Shown here: piece by piece, positions 1-12,984 of the stretch | How positions within the stretch are numbered: position 1 is the stretch's first letter | How the letters are laid out: every line of letters begins with the position of its first letter | DNA from: Penicillus capitatus | Taxonomy: Eukaryota > Chlorophyta | DNA: 64,000 nucleotides | Direction: 5' to 3' | NCBI GenBank assembly: GCA_965649825.1 | Contig: OZ287704.1 | Coordinates: 744,001 to 808,000 of the forward strand | Translations under genes and position numbers: made by a program | The notes under the pieces: generated by a model | Database searches by the model: none | Told to the model about the DNA's origin: nothing | What the model saw: the letters and a program-made list of their open reading frames with translations, nothing else

Positions 1-2511
1 ATAGGAAAACTGAATCTGAAGCAGCTTTTGCATCGGCGTGTCTCTTACTCGCACTTCTTTGACTTTGTTACGGTGCATGATGTGAAGGATCTCGTCCCGG
101 ATGCGTTGGCCATCCCCTCCTCGTCCGACAGTTGCCAGCATCGCCCGTATCCATTCCTGAGGTTCGCCCACTGTCTGTTTGTGTCCCTCTACATCACTAG
201 ACCTCGTAAGGGAGTTCCATAAAATCACAGAGAAGCGTACGTGTAATGGACTGTGTGAGTCGATCCTGTGCATGGGCCAATTCTCGAGGCTTCGTGTTGT
301 AGTTTCTCTGCCATGTCAACTGTCTCGTGGCACTGTAGCGCAGCCAGATGTACAACCGGGCTGCTCCATCAGCCAAACTGATATCTGAGTAATTGCCACC
401 GACCAACTAAGACCAACACTTCACTCATACGAGGGACAAGACTTCAACAGAACACACGAACATTGTCCAGCATATCGGCAACGGTATGGAAACGATGCAT
501 CAGAGTCCAGCCACTCTTGTTCACTTCCAGATCCACAATGTTCTGTGTCATTGTATCTTTGAATTCATCCACTTTCGGCATGATTGCTTTACTCCCCTTC
601 GCCCCTAGAAACAAGGTCACACGATTACGATGTGTGTGATGAAACAGAAAAAGTGTGACCTGGTAGTGGGACGACGAAATTGCCGTGCCCATCTTTGTAC
701 CATCTCGATCGATCCGCACTTCGCAAAACGAACAACACATTCGAGACGCCTGCATCCCATGGAACAATCAGTTTGGCTCTCTGAAGCGGAACGCGAGATC
801 CGATCAGTTCAACATCGCACTCTTCTTCTTGACAATCTCCAAAAATTGTCTCTGCTGCTCTCTTGTCCTCCGTTACCTCTGTCAGGTGAGGCGGAAGAAG
901 CTCTGCAGGAGGTGCATTCCAATCGCGTCCTTTTCCTGTCTTTGACACGCCCCAGTGCAATACGAAGGGAAATGCAGCATCTGTGGTGACGCTGACCGTG
1001 TAAGGCCCTTGCTCTTCGGATTGACTTACAGAAACGAACAGCTCCACATGCGAGCCAAGATTGTAAAGCCTTCTCCATTTAGTATTGGGATCGACTGCTG
1101 CATTCTGTACGATGTAGTCCATGGGCTTCTCTTTCGCTGTCTTCTTTTCTTCTGACAGCAATGGCACTTCAGAAGGCTTGATCAAGGCACGGACATCCAG
1201 ATCTTTGAGTCCTCTGGATGCACCCAACTCGACATCTTTAGGCGCTGCCGGAGGAGGACTGGGAGGCGGCTCCTCTCTCACTGCTGCTGCTGGTGGTGGT
1301 GGCTGCTTCTCTTTTTTCACTTCCGGCGGAGGGGGAGGAGGAGGAGCTGGTGGGGTTTCGACGACAGCGACAGGTGATGAAGGTTCGTCGAGTCGCTGTT
1401 GTTTTCGGAAATCTCGAAAATCCACTTCACCTCGACCAACCTTCCAAAGCTCGTTGAGACTTATGCCACTGTAGAGAAGATTCTTGATCTCTTTGATCCC
1501 GATCTGGTACTCTGCCGCTGCATCTACCTAAGCTCACAATCCCTGTCACATCACACAGCGATCCAGATCTCCCCCTACCTCTGAGCGATTGGGACATCCA
1601 GACACCTCCCACTTGAGATAAGCCCAAATGTCACACAATTTCTAAAGCCACACCGTGAGAAACATCGACGGCGACAGCGAGAGCGATCGTACGGAAGGGA
1701 TGTCGGGAATGGTCGTCACTTTCTCTTTTGTTGGCTTTAGTCCCATTGCAAAATTGCTTCCATTGTTATCGGACCATCGTCCACTCGCGTTATCTTTCAG
1801 CACAAAATTCAACACGTCAGACACTTCGTCTCCCCTCAGTTGAATATTTACAATCCCGCCTTCTGCTTCTCTCCTATCATGTGCATCCCATGTATCCATG
1901 ACAACCACCACACAACGATCGATGACGCCTTACTTAAACTGCGTTTGGAGGGCGCGGTTTTTGTATTGAACGGTGCCGTCAGGTCGACTTGCTTTTCCGG
2001 GCAGCCGCCATCCACCCTTGTAGTTCTTCCCGCCCTCCAATCCCCAATGCAGAATGAGATTGGGACTGGGGTAGTTGGTCTTCAGGTGAATGTCTTGCTC
2101 TTCATCTGATGCATGTACCACCACCTAGCCTCTTATAGAGTGAGATCTCGTATACAAAATTAAAACGCGTCATACTTTGATGTATTCGCCAGTGGGGAGA
2201 TGAAAATTCTTCTCCAAGACGGAACGCGTTGCCGTCGTCGACACAGCCAGTGGCACAAAGGACCGTTCTCGCGGATGTTCCCTCACTGGTAGACCGCGGT
2301 ATCCCCCGGGCAACGGCATTCCGATGAATCCCGTCATCCGACGGCGCAGCAAACGACATCGTCTGTTGGCATGACACGTCACCGTTCGTCTCAGATCTCT
2401 CGGGGCAACGCACGTGGTACATGGCAACGTCCAGAACGTTGGCCGTGTGCACAGCGTCCAAGACGGCTTTCCCACAGGAGACGTCTTCAGACGAAAGGTC
2501 GGACAGGACAT
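1..2511 (-). CDS. GWD: Alpha-glucan, water dikinase (partial, runs off the left edge)
   Basis: This enzyme phosphorylates starch glucans in the plastid, the step that opens the granule to amylases. The start is the ATG at 2511, and the Arg/Thr-rich first 60 or so residues resemble a transit peptide. Two starch-binding-like units are visible. One is near 2110-1700 (LILHWGLEGG, then GRWSDNNGSNF). The other is near 1000-670 (FVLHWGVSKTGKG, then WYKDGHGNFVVPLP). A proline-rich linker at about 1370-1270 lies between them. Next come LMHRFHTVADML, then WLRYSATRQLTWQRNYN near 340-290, and GRGGDGQRIRDEIL near 120-80. These last blocks are diagnostic of plant GWD. The phosphohistidine and nucleotide-binding domains must lie left of base 1. 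At least six introns are needed; the joins near 1500-1620 and near 200 are uncertain. The gene is divergent from the ethanolamine kinase, with 77 bp between start codons. Confidence 0.9.
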
Positions 2512-2550
2512 CGTTCCTTAGCCAAAATGAAAACGACCCGACGTTCCTCT

Positions 2551-2574
2551 GTTCGTTCGTTCGTTCGTTTGTTC
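2551..2574. repeat. (TTCG)n microsatellite in the GWD / ethanolamine kinase divergent promoter
   Basis: Four to five perfect TTCG units are followed by a TTTG variant. They lie 15-38 nt upstream of the ethanolamine kinase ATG, in the sense orientation of that gene. The same unit occurs in the leaders of AP-4 beta and RPS2. Confidence 0.9.
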
Positions 2575-2588
2575 CTCTTGTGAATTCA

Positions 2589-3856
<1,268 letters not shown>

Positions 3857-3889
3857 ATTGATCATACACACAGTTATTCGGGATGAAAG

Positions 3890-5257
3890 ATGAATGTTGT
3901 TGTGATCGACAACGGCGGTGGTTTTGTGCGACTCGGTGTAGCAGGGGAGGAACGCCCACGGGTCGTGTGCCCTAATCTTTCGTTCAAGGCCAAAGGCGAG
4001 ACGCGCATGACGACAGGAGACGCGCTGCTGACACGAGACGATATTCTGTCGCTGACGATTCGGCGGCCATACGATAAGGGATACCTCGTGAACTCGGAGC
4101 TGCAAAGGGAGCTCTGGGCAAAGCTCTTCAAAGCACATCTCGATATTCCACCCACTCAGTGCGGCTTGATCTTGACACAGCCGCTGTTCAATTTCGATTC
4201 CTGTCATGCCGAAATGCTAAAAGTGTGAGATTCTCGCTGCAAAAAAGAGAGAGATTGATGTGACAGTTGGTGTTCGATGTCTTCGGCTTTGCATCGGTGG
4301 TCATGAAAAGCGCTGCAGAGTTGTCTCTGTTACATGCCTTATCTCTGGACGCCACCTCCCTGAGCAGCTCTGCTCAGACTGGAGTGGTGGTGGATGCTGG
4401 ATTCTCTTTCTGTCACATCGTCCCCATCTGTCGTGGATCCGTCGTCGCTCAAGCTGTCCGGCGTATCGACTTCGGTGGAAAGGCCATGACAAACTACTTT
4501 AAAGAACTCATCTCTTTCAGATCTCTTCACCTCATGGAAGAGACGTATCTGACGGAGATGATCAAAGACACACTCTGCTTTGTATCGCAAGATGTCCGAT
4601 CGGATCTGCAAGTAAACGATGCTTGCCGAAATGGAGAGGATGTGACGGCTGAAGGTGGAATTAGATGTCTAAGAAGAAGGGATGGGAATCTCCGTTTTAT
4701 AGAGAATTCGTGTTGCCAGATGGAGTGACCAATCTACGCGGGTTTGTGCGAGAGGCAGCGAAGGCGGAAGAGGGAGAGATGGTCAACGCATCGAAGAGCA
4801 AGGAACAAGTGTTGGCAGTTAATTCAGAGCGTTTTATGGTTCCAGAAGTTCTGTTTCATCCCACCGACATCGGACTCCAGCAGAGTGGTTTGGCAGAGAC
4901 CATCGCGAACGTACAAACATCTTCTCAAAACACGGCACTGCTGTGTATGTATGTATGTGTGGACGGTTATGTCTTCTCGTCTAGGCTGTGGAATCTGTGC
5001 CTTCTATCTTTCATGCACTGCTCTTCTCGAATGTGCTGTTGACCGGTGGCGTTGCCTGTTGCCCTGGATTCGTAGAGAGGCTCAGAATGGAACTGCGCCC
5101 GTTAGTGAATGATCTCTTTGATCTCAATGTTATCGCTGTCGATCATCCAGATACCTTTGCCTGGGAGGGTGGATCAAAACTTGGCGACTCCTGTTCATAC
5201 CACGCACTTTGCTTCACAAAGAAAGACTACCAGCACCACAAACAGCAAACGAAATAG
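3890..5257 (+). CDS. ARP6: Actin-related protein 6 (SWR1/SRCAP chromatin remodeller subunit)
   Basis: ARP6 is a nuclear actin-fold subunit of the complex that deposits histone H2A.Z. Four exons are inferred: 3890-4222, 4267 to about 4611, 4664 to about 4910, and about 4984-5257. Exon 1 has the N-terminal actin fold (VVVIDNGGGFVRLGVAG) and RRPYDKGYLVN. Exon 2 carries VVVDAGFSFCHIVPICRG and RIDFGGKAMTNYFKELISF. Exon 3 has FYREFVLPDG, and VPEVLFHPTDIGLQQSGL as in ARP6 of other eukaryotes. Exon 4 has LLTGGVACCPGF and DTFAWEGGSKL. Intron 1 ends in TGATGTGACAG at 4256-4266. The first intron join may be off by a few codons, because the predicted protein has three extra residues there relative to human ARP6. 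Confidence 0.92.
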
Positions 5258-5347
5258 AGCGAGCACTCTTTCTCTGTACAGAATCTCGAAGTCTTGTAAA
5301 TGAACGGCGTCAAGATGTCAGTCAAACCAGAGAATCAAACGTTTGTG

Positions 5348-6145
5348 TTAATTGTTGCCTTTCATCGATACGATGGTCCTTGTTTCGGGGGCCAGTCTCT
5401 GTGTGTGTGCGGCTCTTAATTTCGTCCCATTGGACGCTGTATGTCCCTCATCTTCCTCTGAAGACTTGGTGTTTTCTGTCTTGATCATCTCTTTCTCGTG
5501 CTCTTCTTGGGATGTGTGATCGTCATCATCCTTCTCCTCTGTTGGTCTCTCTTCTATCGTCGGCAGCTCTTTGGCGGCCGTTTCTGGTGATTCAGACGGT
5601 CCTTCGAGCTCTGCCATGATCTCTGCTTCTAAGGCATCGATGTCCAGTTGCATGCGCTTGGCACTCTTCTTTTTCACGGCCCCCCTCTTGACAGCTGCAT
5701 TTTCTGTCTCTTCCAAATCTTCACCCCTCCGCTTGCGATCGGTCGGTTTGTCCGCTACCGCCTCCTCCTCCTCAAATTTCGCATACTGTACGATTGAGTG
5801 GCTTCTAGAGTGAGATAGACAGGAAAGCGAACATACGTACTTGATAGTTATTGGCAAGTAAACAATGCTGTTCGTGAGGCAGAGAGAGTCCCTGATGCGG
5901 CTCAATGCTCGGAAATTGCTTTTGATTGACACACGAGGCAAATTTGTAAATATCCTTCCTTACACAGCATCCGACCGTTCCACTCCTCTGTGCCTCGTCT
6001 GAGTCATGGGCTAGGGTGGAACCTGTCGTTGTATCCTGCTCTTTGTGAAGGAGCAGAGGTCATAGGCCAAATGAATGTGCTCTGGAGTCACTCCTTCATT
6101 CCCTGTTGTCAAATCCTGTAGCCAATCACTCTTTTCTCTCCGCAG
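5348..6145 (-). CDS. Unrecognised acidic, lysine-rich protein, probably nuclear; 5' end unresolved
   Basis: I do not recognise the family. The last exon (about 5790-5348) encodes YAKFEEEEAVADKP, a basic patch (DRKRRGE, KKKSAKRM) and a Glu/Asp-rich tail with KELPTIEERPTEEKDDDDH. It reads as a disordered nuclear protein. Two exons upstream fit in frame. One at about 5898-5840 reads QFPSIEPHQGLSLPHEQH. The other at about 6145-6030 reads SDWLQDLTTGNEG, then HIHLAYDLCSFTKSRIQRQ. Joining them needs an intron of about 104 nt (longer than most here), from the GT after RIQRQ to the AG before CAATTTCC. No convincing start codon was found upstream, so the N-terminus is missing from this model. The gene is convergent with ARP6, 90 bp apart. 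Confidence 0.5.
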
Positions 6146-6606
6146 ACAGGTCTGAAATCGTCACACATGTGCATCGCTTCTGAGATTCGTGATAAAACTA
6201 TGGCTGAAATGCGCCAATTGATACGTCACATCAGGGGCAGCGCTGACACCCTAGAAACCCAGACAGTCCACCATCGTTCAGACCCCTTCATGGACTGCAT
6301 CTCGAGCGGCGACAGGCACAGAAGACGGAGCTCAGCTCTGCGGGTTTCGCTAACGAAGGCACAGAGAAAAAGAAAAGCATCCCCCGTCCCGTCGCTCTTT
6401 ACTTGCTCTTGAAGCAGTTCCGCAATAAAGCAATGAAAATCGGATTGGCAATTCGTTTTTGGCATGGTTCGAAAAACAGAAAAGCGCCCACTCAGCAAAC
6501 GAAAAGAATCTTTGCAAAATGCAAAAGACTCTGGCAAACGGTCGGAATGGATCGAGTCAGCAACAGTACGACAGGGCGATCTTACTGTCGTGTCTCCTTC
6601 GCCTTC

Positions 6607-8587
6607 ATGTACCGACGACGCATGATGACATACTTTCTCACTCACACCTGTCGATCGCTGCACCGACAATGTACACGTCAGCTTTGCGCCCAGACAATCG
6701 CACTCTGTCCGACTCCTACATCCGATACGCCAAATGATAAGGCGCCTCCAGTGGACGCGTTGACATCGAGTAAAAGGAAAGGCGCCATTGGCGAAGCCGT
6801 CTTTCTTCCGAAGAAGCACCCTGGTGAACAGCCGTTTGTATCTTCGGAGATTATGGTTCTGGTCCATCTGCTGCTGGATGTGGATCTTCGACATGAGGCA
6901 CAGCTCAAGAGACTCATCGCGAAATATGGCTTTGCAGAGACGATAAAAAGGCTCCATAGACTGAAGCGCCTCCTGGGAGAAGCGCAACGGAACCTGGACG
7001 ATGTCTTCGTGCGATGTCTTCGGACAGTGTTGCCCTGTCGCGATGTCTATCATCTGGCGCACTGGTTTCGTGCTGTCTCTGCGCGTCTAGGCCCTGCAGA
7101 AACGGCCAAGATATTGATCCAGGATCATCGAAAACTGTTCGAGATGGGAGAGCAAATCTTTATCAAGAAGAAGTTTGCGACCGCGTGGGGATTGAAAGAA
7201 GATTTCGAACCGCATCGGTCGTTTGTTCGTGGATATTTTTCGGGTTCACGAAGCACTAGGATAAAAATCTATCGACTCAAAAGTCTCCTACCGAATTGGT
7301 GTCTGAAGGCACTGGCAGAGAAAGCAGATGTCACGTGGTCAGCGTTCAACGAGATAAAGATACGTTCCGTCCTCAGAGCAATAGGAAATGGATTAAAGAC
7401 CGTTATGTCGGAAAGCATGGTTAAGGACGTCACTTTTTTGTGCCTGTCTCAATCCCCCGATATCCTTCATTTTGCACCAAGGGAAATCTCTGAGAGGTAC
7501 GACTCCTTTTTGGCATAGATTTTCGATGTTTCTCGCACGCTATAGGATGGCATCGGCCAGCCAGTGTATGGGAGAACAAGCAGGCGATTGGATTATTAAT
7601 CGTCCGAGTAACATTGTGAAACTCGTTAGGACGGATGATCTGGCAGGACGGATTCATCGAACAAGAGCATGGCTTTATGCAGCGCTGCCCGATGCAGATC
7701 CAATTGCAGTAGAATCTCATCTAACGAATCTTGATTTTCTAACACGGCGTGACTTCGATATCATGATGCGTCGCATGGAATACGTTGCCCTCACAGGCTT
7801 CAACTGCGAAACCAGCTTTGCCCCTTCCCTCTGGGCGAACAAAGCCCATTTTGAACAGTTCTATCCCGGCTTTTCCAAATGGTTCGTCCTTCTGGAATCC
7901 ATACGGAGGTGAAGGAATGGAGTGCGTTGTAGGGTTTCTGTGATCTACGGAACAGAACAGGACGATGATTATGTTCAGAAATGGAAGAGTTATCTTCAGG
8001 AAATGTTAAACAGGATCCAGATAAGGAAGTTCGTTTGCGATTTTCCCGTCTTTTCATCTGCTGCTGCGAAGTATCCATCTTCGCTTATGCTGAGCAGGCT
8101 GCCCTTTTTGAAGAAGTTTTTTGGCGCACATCTATTGAAAGAGATGAAAGTTGAATTAAGGGCCGACAGAATCACACGCATCACATCTGAAGAGCTGATA
8201 CGAGTTTTTTACGTCTTGCGACAGGCTGGAGGTGCAACGAAAGAAGACGATCTCAAACGAATAATGTTGTTCTGGCCACAGATCCTGACAGATAAGGATC
8301 AACTGAACAATCTTCTACGCAACTTGAGACTCTATACTTCCATCTTTCCCAAAAGAAAGGCAGTTGGAGAAGAAAGTCGACACTTTTGGACGAAAGATTC
8401 CAAAAAGCAACTGTCGAGATATCTCTTTGCGGAGGCCAGAGGAAAAAAGATCACACCAAGACTGCTATCTGTGGGCACAGACCAGGATTTCTGTGAGACA
8501 TTGGGATGCACATTCGAAGATTTCTGCGCGTTCCGAAATGTAGCAGCGAGGACGAATGACAAACAGAGAGTTAAATCTTCTAAATGA
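6607..8587 (+). CDS. Organelle-targeted helical-repeat protein (mTERF-like, tentative)
   Basis: No function can be assigned with certainty. The model starts at ATG 6607 because the N-terminus MYRRRMMTYFLTHTCRSL is basic, hydroxylated and free of acids, like an organelle presequence. ATG 6433 in the same frame is an alternative. Exon 1 ends at 7496, intron 7497-7545 is 49 nt, and exon 2 starts at 7546. A second intron ends at about 7931; a 51-nt version with 5' GTTCGT gives the right frame. The protein is almost all helix, with recurring helix-turn-helix units of 30-35 residues (LTRRDFDIMMRRMEYV; ITSEELIRVFYVLRQAGG; DDLKRIMLFWPQILTDKDQL). The last resembles mTERF repeats, which bind organelle nucleic acid. 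Octotricopeptide-like or other alpha-solenoid proteins are alternatives. Confidence 0.6.
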
Positions 8588-8614
8588 TAATAGATAGGAG
8601 GAGACAATGGTTTG

Positions 8615-11600
8615 TTAAGTGGCAAACTGAGACAAGACCTCTCTGAATTTGACCAATCCAGCATCGGCTGGTAGATCAGATTTCACTTGAATCTTTGCTT
8701 CTGATGTCGCCACACGGACAATCAACTCCACCAAATACCAATTCGCGGTATTGCCAACTGGCTGTGCGTAGAAATAGTATCTAGCAGAACATCATGTGTG
8801 TCAAGTGTTATGTGCGTGTGACATAATGGACTTGTAAGAAGAGGTATCGCCGCCGGAGGCCATGGCATGGAAATTCTGACGCTTCATGTATTGGCAGAAA
8901 TCCTGATGGCCGTTCTGAGCCATCGAGCTGACAGCGATCGGAGGCAGCACTTCTACAGCCTGGGCGGCGTTTGTAAAATGCACCCATTTAGACTGGAAGT
9001 CTTGTGGCTTCATGCGAGACGGTGCCTATACCATCATCAAATTCCAAACCAAGTCCATCATTGCTCACTCACCGTCGGATCCAGATCCAGTGTTGGCTGC
9101 GGGGGGGATGCCGTCGATGGAGGCGCTCCTCCTCCAAGAAGATCATCCAGATCTAGCAAGTTGCTCTCCGGAGCCGACATCTCCACCGGTTTTGTCAGTT
9201 CTCCTGACGCTGCAGGAGCAGACAGTGGTGGGTTCGCGCAGTAGAGAGCATCTGCATCTCACCGATCGAGAGTCTCTCAACGTCCGATTCGTTTCTCCTG
9301 AGAAAGCTGCTATCTTTCTCCGGCGCTTCTGACGGCGCCGTCTGTGCCGCTTCGGAGAATCCTTCATCAATGGTGAACAGAGCTGTTTCGCTGTCAATGA
9401 ATGTGGCTGCAGGGCATCTACACAGCAATGCCACGACTCCCATGGTTTGTCGATTTGACACTCCCGACTTGTAGATGACGGAAAACGTATTGAACTCATC
9501 GAAAATCTTGTCTTGGATTTCGGGCGTTAAATCTTCGGAAAAATGTGCGATGACAGGGTGGGTACCGTTGATCACTTTGTTTGCCACGTTCACATCATAC
9601 TTCAGCAACCTAGGGTTTATGCACGGATCGACACATCTCATCATCTACTGCTTCACCTGAAGTAAAGCAAGGCACGGTCATGCACATCTTGGTTGTCGTC
9701 CTGCACACCGGCAGACAGTAATCCTCCCAATAGCAGCTGACTCTCAGGCGGTCTCTTAAAGAAGAGCTTTGCAGCGGCCGAGAGCAGGGCCAAGCGCACA
9801 GAGGGGTCTTCTTTGTCGTAACCCTTGGCAAAATCTTCCAAGATGTATGGAGCTTCCTGTAGGAACAGATCGATGGCATTGAACGCGATGTGACAGCATC
9901 GTCGCCAGACCTGAATTCTTTCTCCATGTTCTCCCAGAATCCATACCAGAGCACAACGAGCATCTGGTCTGTTCAGCTGATTCTGAATGATGGTGCTGAT
10001 GCTGGGAAGGCAGACCTCACACATGTCTGGGTACCTTCTCAACAGATCCTTCATCTGAACCAGAGTCTCAGCAATGATCTCCTGATCTCCATAGTCCAAA
10101 AATCCAATCAGTCGTTCGATAATACCGCTGACATCTGGAACCTAAACCCCAGAGGTGACACGAGAAGATGGGCAGCAGGTATTGCTTCATACAGAAAGGG
10201 CCACTTTTCCCACAGCCTTCACCGCTTCTTGTGCCATGACAGGATTGATATCTCTTACGTACTCTGTCAACTCCGATGCGATTTCGTACGCGTTGGAATT
10301 GTCCACAATCTCTGACAGAATCTGCAGTTTGATTCTCTTGATGTAGAGTGGGTCATCTGAACGGCAATAGAACGTTGTGTATTCCTAACAGACAGCAGCC
10401 CCTCTATCTCTACCCTCCGTCACCAAACGCGTCACACATACCCGTGCAAACATGACTGGAGCACGCTGGGCCAGAAGGAGAATGTGATTCAGAATGGTGT
10501 AGGTCACTCCAGCCTGTTCCCGGGAGATAATGAGACCCAATGGCTCTCGAATGCGATCCAAGACTTGCTGATGTGTCGCAGGCATCATCAGCGTGAGAAA
10601 GAGAAAGACTTTGATGATGGCCACGACGATGGCGCTGTTGGTAGATGTCAGTCGATCTTCAAGGACATTCATGATGTTATAGACCTGTGTGCAACAACCA
10701 CATCCACGCGTATGCCTTTGAGCCAGACGACCTCTTGTTCATTTTCGGGGCTGTAGTGACTCACAATTTCGAGTACTTGACATTGATGCCACTCGGAGAA
10801 CTCCTACAGCAGTCATCTCCTTCGGTCCGTTGGGCGTAGAAAAGATCGTTGGACTTTGAGTTTGGTCAGTAGTTTGTAGACCATGCCTTTGGTCGTCAGT
10901 TTGCTATAGCCTTCGACCTAGACACACAAGATTCCCGCCGTGCCATCTCCTATCGACGCAGTGTCGAAGAGCTTACCACTGTCACAACGTAAAGGCAGTT
11001 TCCTAACACGCCAGCATCTGGTGTGCGTTGCATGAGGCCACGTACATTTTCCACAAGCCCTGGTCAGACAGCTGCACCTCGGTCGTTGAGAGAGTAACAT
11101 CTAGACCTCGATTTTCTGCAACGGATGGTTCGATGTGGTGCACTTTGAGGACACCCATCACTGCTGTGCGCTGAACGTAAGGATGGCGATCGTTCAATCC
11201 TCTCACAATAGGATCCACCTAACGCACATATACATGTGCCTTACATACCACAGATGCAATCCCTCTCTGCATCTCACGGACCACATATTCGAGGAGATTG
11301 GCCACTCTGAGTGAACAGAGACTGCGCAATGCCAGACCGCGGACATTGGGATCCGCATCGTTGCAGTCTTTCTGCAGCTGATTGATCGCCATTAATGCCA
11401 GTTCAGGTTTCTGTTTGGCGTAGGTGCAGATGTAGAGGTACATCATTTTCTTGAGAAGAACGTCGTCTGGACTCAGATTGGCGGCTGAGATGACTTTCGG
11501 CATCAGGGGAGACATATCCATCCCCATTGTCATATAGCCGACCATCTTCTGAAAGACCTGGCGTTTGGATGTGAGTATATCGGTGCGGTTGCGGTCGGAT

Positions 11601-11665
11601 TTCTGTAAAGTACTGAGAACACTCTCGAGCTCTGCGAGCTCGCCGCGAGGACGACTGCCGGGCAT
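8615..11665 (-). CDS. AP4B: AP-4 complex subunit beta (beta4-adaptin)
   Basis: AP-4 beta is a large subunit of the AP-4 adaptor, which sorts cargo at the trans-Golgi. The start is the ATG at 11665, directly preceded in sense by (TTCG)n. The N-terminal trunk carries LKKMMYLYICTYAKQKPELA and DADPNVRGLALRSLCSL. The middle trunk has HPYVQRTAVMGVLKVHHIEP and VVAIIKVFLFLTLMMPATH. LILGEHGERI-type and APYILEDFAKGYDKEDPSVR blocks follow, then RALLYFR and IQDKIFDEFNTFSVIYKSG. These last blocks match plant AP-4 beta rather than AP-1/2 beta. The C-terminal appendage is present (KWVHFTNAAQAVEVLPPIAV; NWYLVELIVRVATSEAKIQV) and ends at the stop at 8615. At least eight short introns interrupt the gene; exact joins were not all worked out. 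Confidence 0.92.
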
Positions 11666-11675
11666 TTCTCTCGCA

Positions 11676-11705
11676 CGAACGAACGAACGAACGAACGAAC
11701 GAACG
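11676..11705. repeat. (CGAA)n microsatellite, sense TTCG, in the AP-4 beta leader
   Basis: About seven perfect CGAA units (TTCG on the gene strand) end 10 nt upstream of the AP-4 beta ATG. This is the longest of the TTCG tracts that abut start codons in this window. Confidence 0.95.
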
Positions 11706-11779
11706 GAAAAGACAGGTGACAGGATCGAGCAATTTGCTTTACACACAAAACCGTCTGATGACTTCACCATGTCTACAAA

Positions 11780-12535
11780 ATCACGATCTCCGTACAAAGC
11801 GTGGACTCCCACTGTGTACGGGCCCTCCTGTCACACAGATCTCTCTCCTCTCGCGATCCAGACCTGTCTTTTCGGTCTTCTAGGCTCAAAGAGATGCTCA
11901 ATGTTCAATCTCTCGACAACATGATCCTTTTGATCCCTACACCAGAGCACGCTCCTCATCGGAAACCCGGGATCGAAACGACCATCGATGTGCGGTTCTT
12001 TGAGAGGGCGCAGCGGTCGATGGACGATTCCACGCTGTGCCTGTTCGACGAGGGACGACAAGGACTTTGGGAACGGATCTTTCAGAGTTCTCGTGCGCAT
12101 GCGATCCTCGACGTCTCTTGCTTCCTCTTCTCTAACGACCCACACCATCTCTGCATACGCAAATCTCTTCGCACAATCCCACTGTAAAAATCTTCGGTTT
12201 ATCGATGACCAAGACATAGGGCGTCGTCGATCTTTCATGCCTCCCCTTCGACATCTCCCTCGCAGCACTTTTCTTCTCGATCCCTCCACTTGAATGCAAA
12301 AATATGTGACAAACGCCTGCGAGGGTGCTCTCTCGCCACCTTACAGAAACAGAAGACGACTTGGTATGCTTGTGCCTCGGCCGGGTATTCTATCAACGAG
12401 ACAACGTGTGTGTCAAGGCCTTCGTGGAGGAAGTGAAGATGAGAGGACTTGTCGCTGTCGCAGTCTGTGAATATCGTCGAGCGCCATATCGAGAAATCGC
12501 GAAGTCTCGGGAACAGACATTGTAGACATTGTGAG
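11780..12535 (-). CDS. Possible spliced gene with a UAP56-binding-like N-terminus; model uncertain
   Basis: A start at about 12532 gives MSTMSVPETSRFLDMALDD then IHRLRQRQ. The LDMALDDIHRL core resembles the UAP56-binding motif of ALY/REF mRNA-export adaptors, but the resemblance is short. Downstream, one frame gives RCRRGGMKDRRRPMSW and an arginine-rich region up to RRPKRQ. It then crosses an intron ending in GTGTGACAG near 11835 into EGPYTVGVHALYGDRDF. Other frames, including one on the plus strand (11897-12187), are also open, so strand and joins are not secure. The minus frame stays open into the AP-4 beta leader, which means the true 3' end was not found. Confidence 0.3.
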
Positions 12536-12634
12536 AATCGTGTCACAGCAAATGGCGGATGTGGCGATTCACATCGTCATCAGGTTGTCGACGACATCAT
12601 CCAACTATCTGTCGGGAACCGTCGCCGTTGCAAA

Positions 12635-12760
12635 CAAACAAACATAAGGGAACAAACAAACGAACAAACAAACAAACAAACATTAACCAACGACAACGAT
12701 CGACCAAAAAACGAACGTACGTACAACGAACGAACGACAAACGGAACGCACGCAATCTTC
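12635..12760. repeat. AAAC/CGAA-rich low-complexity tract
   Basis: This is a tetranucleotide tract of AAAC units with CGAA interruptions (12637-12682), continuing as a looser GAAC/GTAC-rich stretch to about 12760. It lies just 5' of the uncertain minus-strand gene, in the TTTG/TTCG sense orientation for that gene, as seen at other promoters here. No coding sequence was recognised from 12540 to 12984. Confidence 0.85.
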
Positions 12761-12984
12761 CACCCATGTCTGTCCGACTGACTGAAGATATGCAGTTCAT
12801 GATTAGTAGTTGACTATTGATTATAAAACTAAAGGTTTCCAAGCGCGCGATGGTTGTGGTTGGGCACAGATCACGAAGAGGGTGGCGGTCTTCACCAACA
12901 CAGACGGATTGACTGCAAGCGATGACTCCCGGACTCCCAACTCTCCCAAACACTCCCAACGGACGCCGTCAATCATCAAATTCG

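Noticed and set aside
181-250. Possible introns of 28 nt (GWD), and 24-31 nt elsewhere (helical-repeat gene near 7908, nocturnin-like gene near 16760, trypsin-fold gene near 61240, TBL2-like gene near 62925)
   Set aside because: In each case another GT 15-40 nt upstream, or a later AG, gives the right frame with an intron of 44-70 nt, like the others. No need to invoke ultra-short introns.
6226-7062. Long open frame on the minus strand, antisense to the helical-repeat gene
   Set aside because: It lacks any recognisable domain and lies opposite a frame with organelle-presequence character and in-phase introns. Taken as a shadow.
11219-11812. Apparent N-terminal extension of AP-4 beta with Arg-Ser-Phe-Val repeats
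   Set aside because: The repeats are the translation of the (TTCG)n leader. The adaptin homology starts at the ATG at 11665.
12635-12760. Tetranucleotide tract considered as a CRISPR-like or minisatellite array
   Set aside because: There are no spacers and the unit is only 4 nt. It is a simple repeat.
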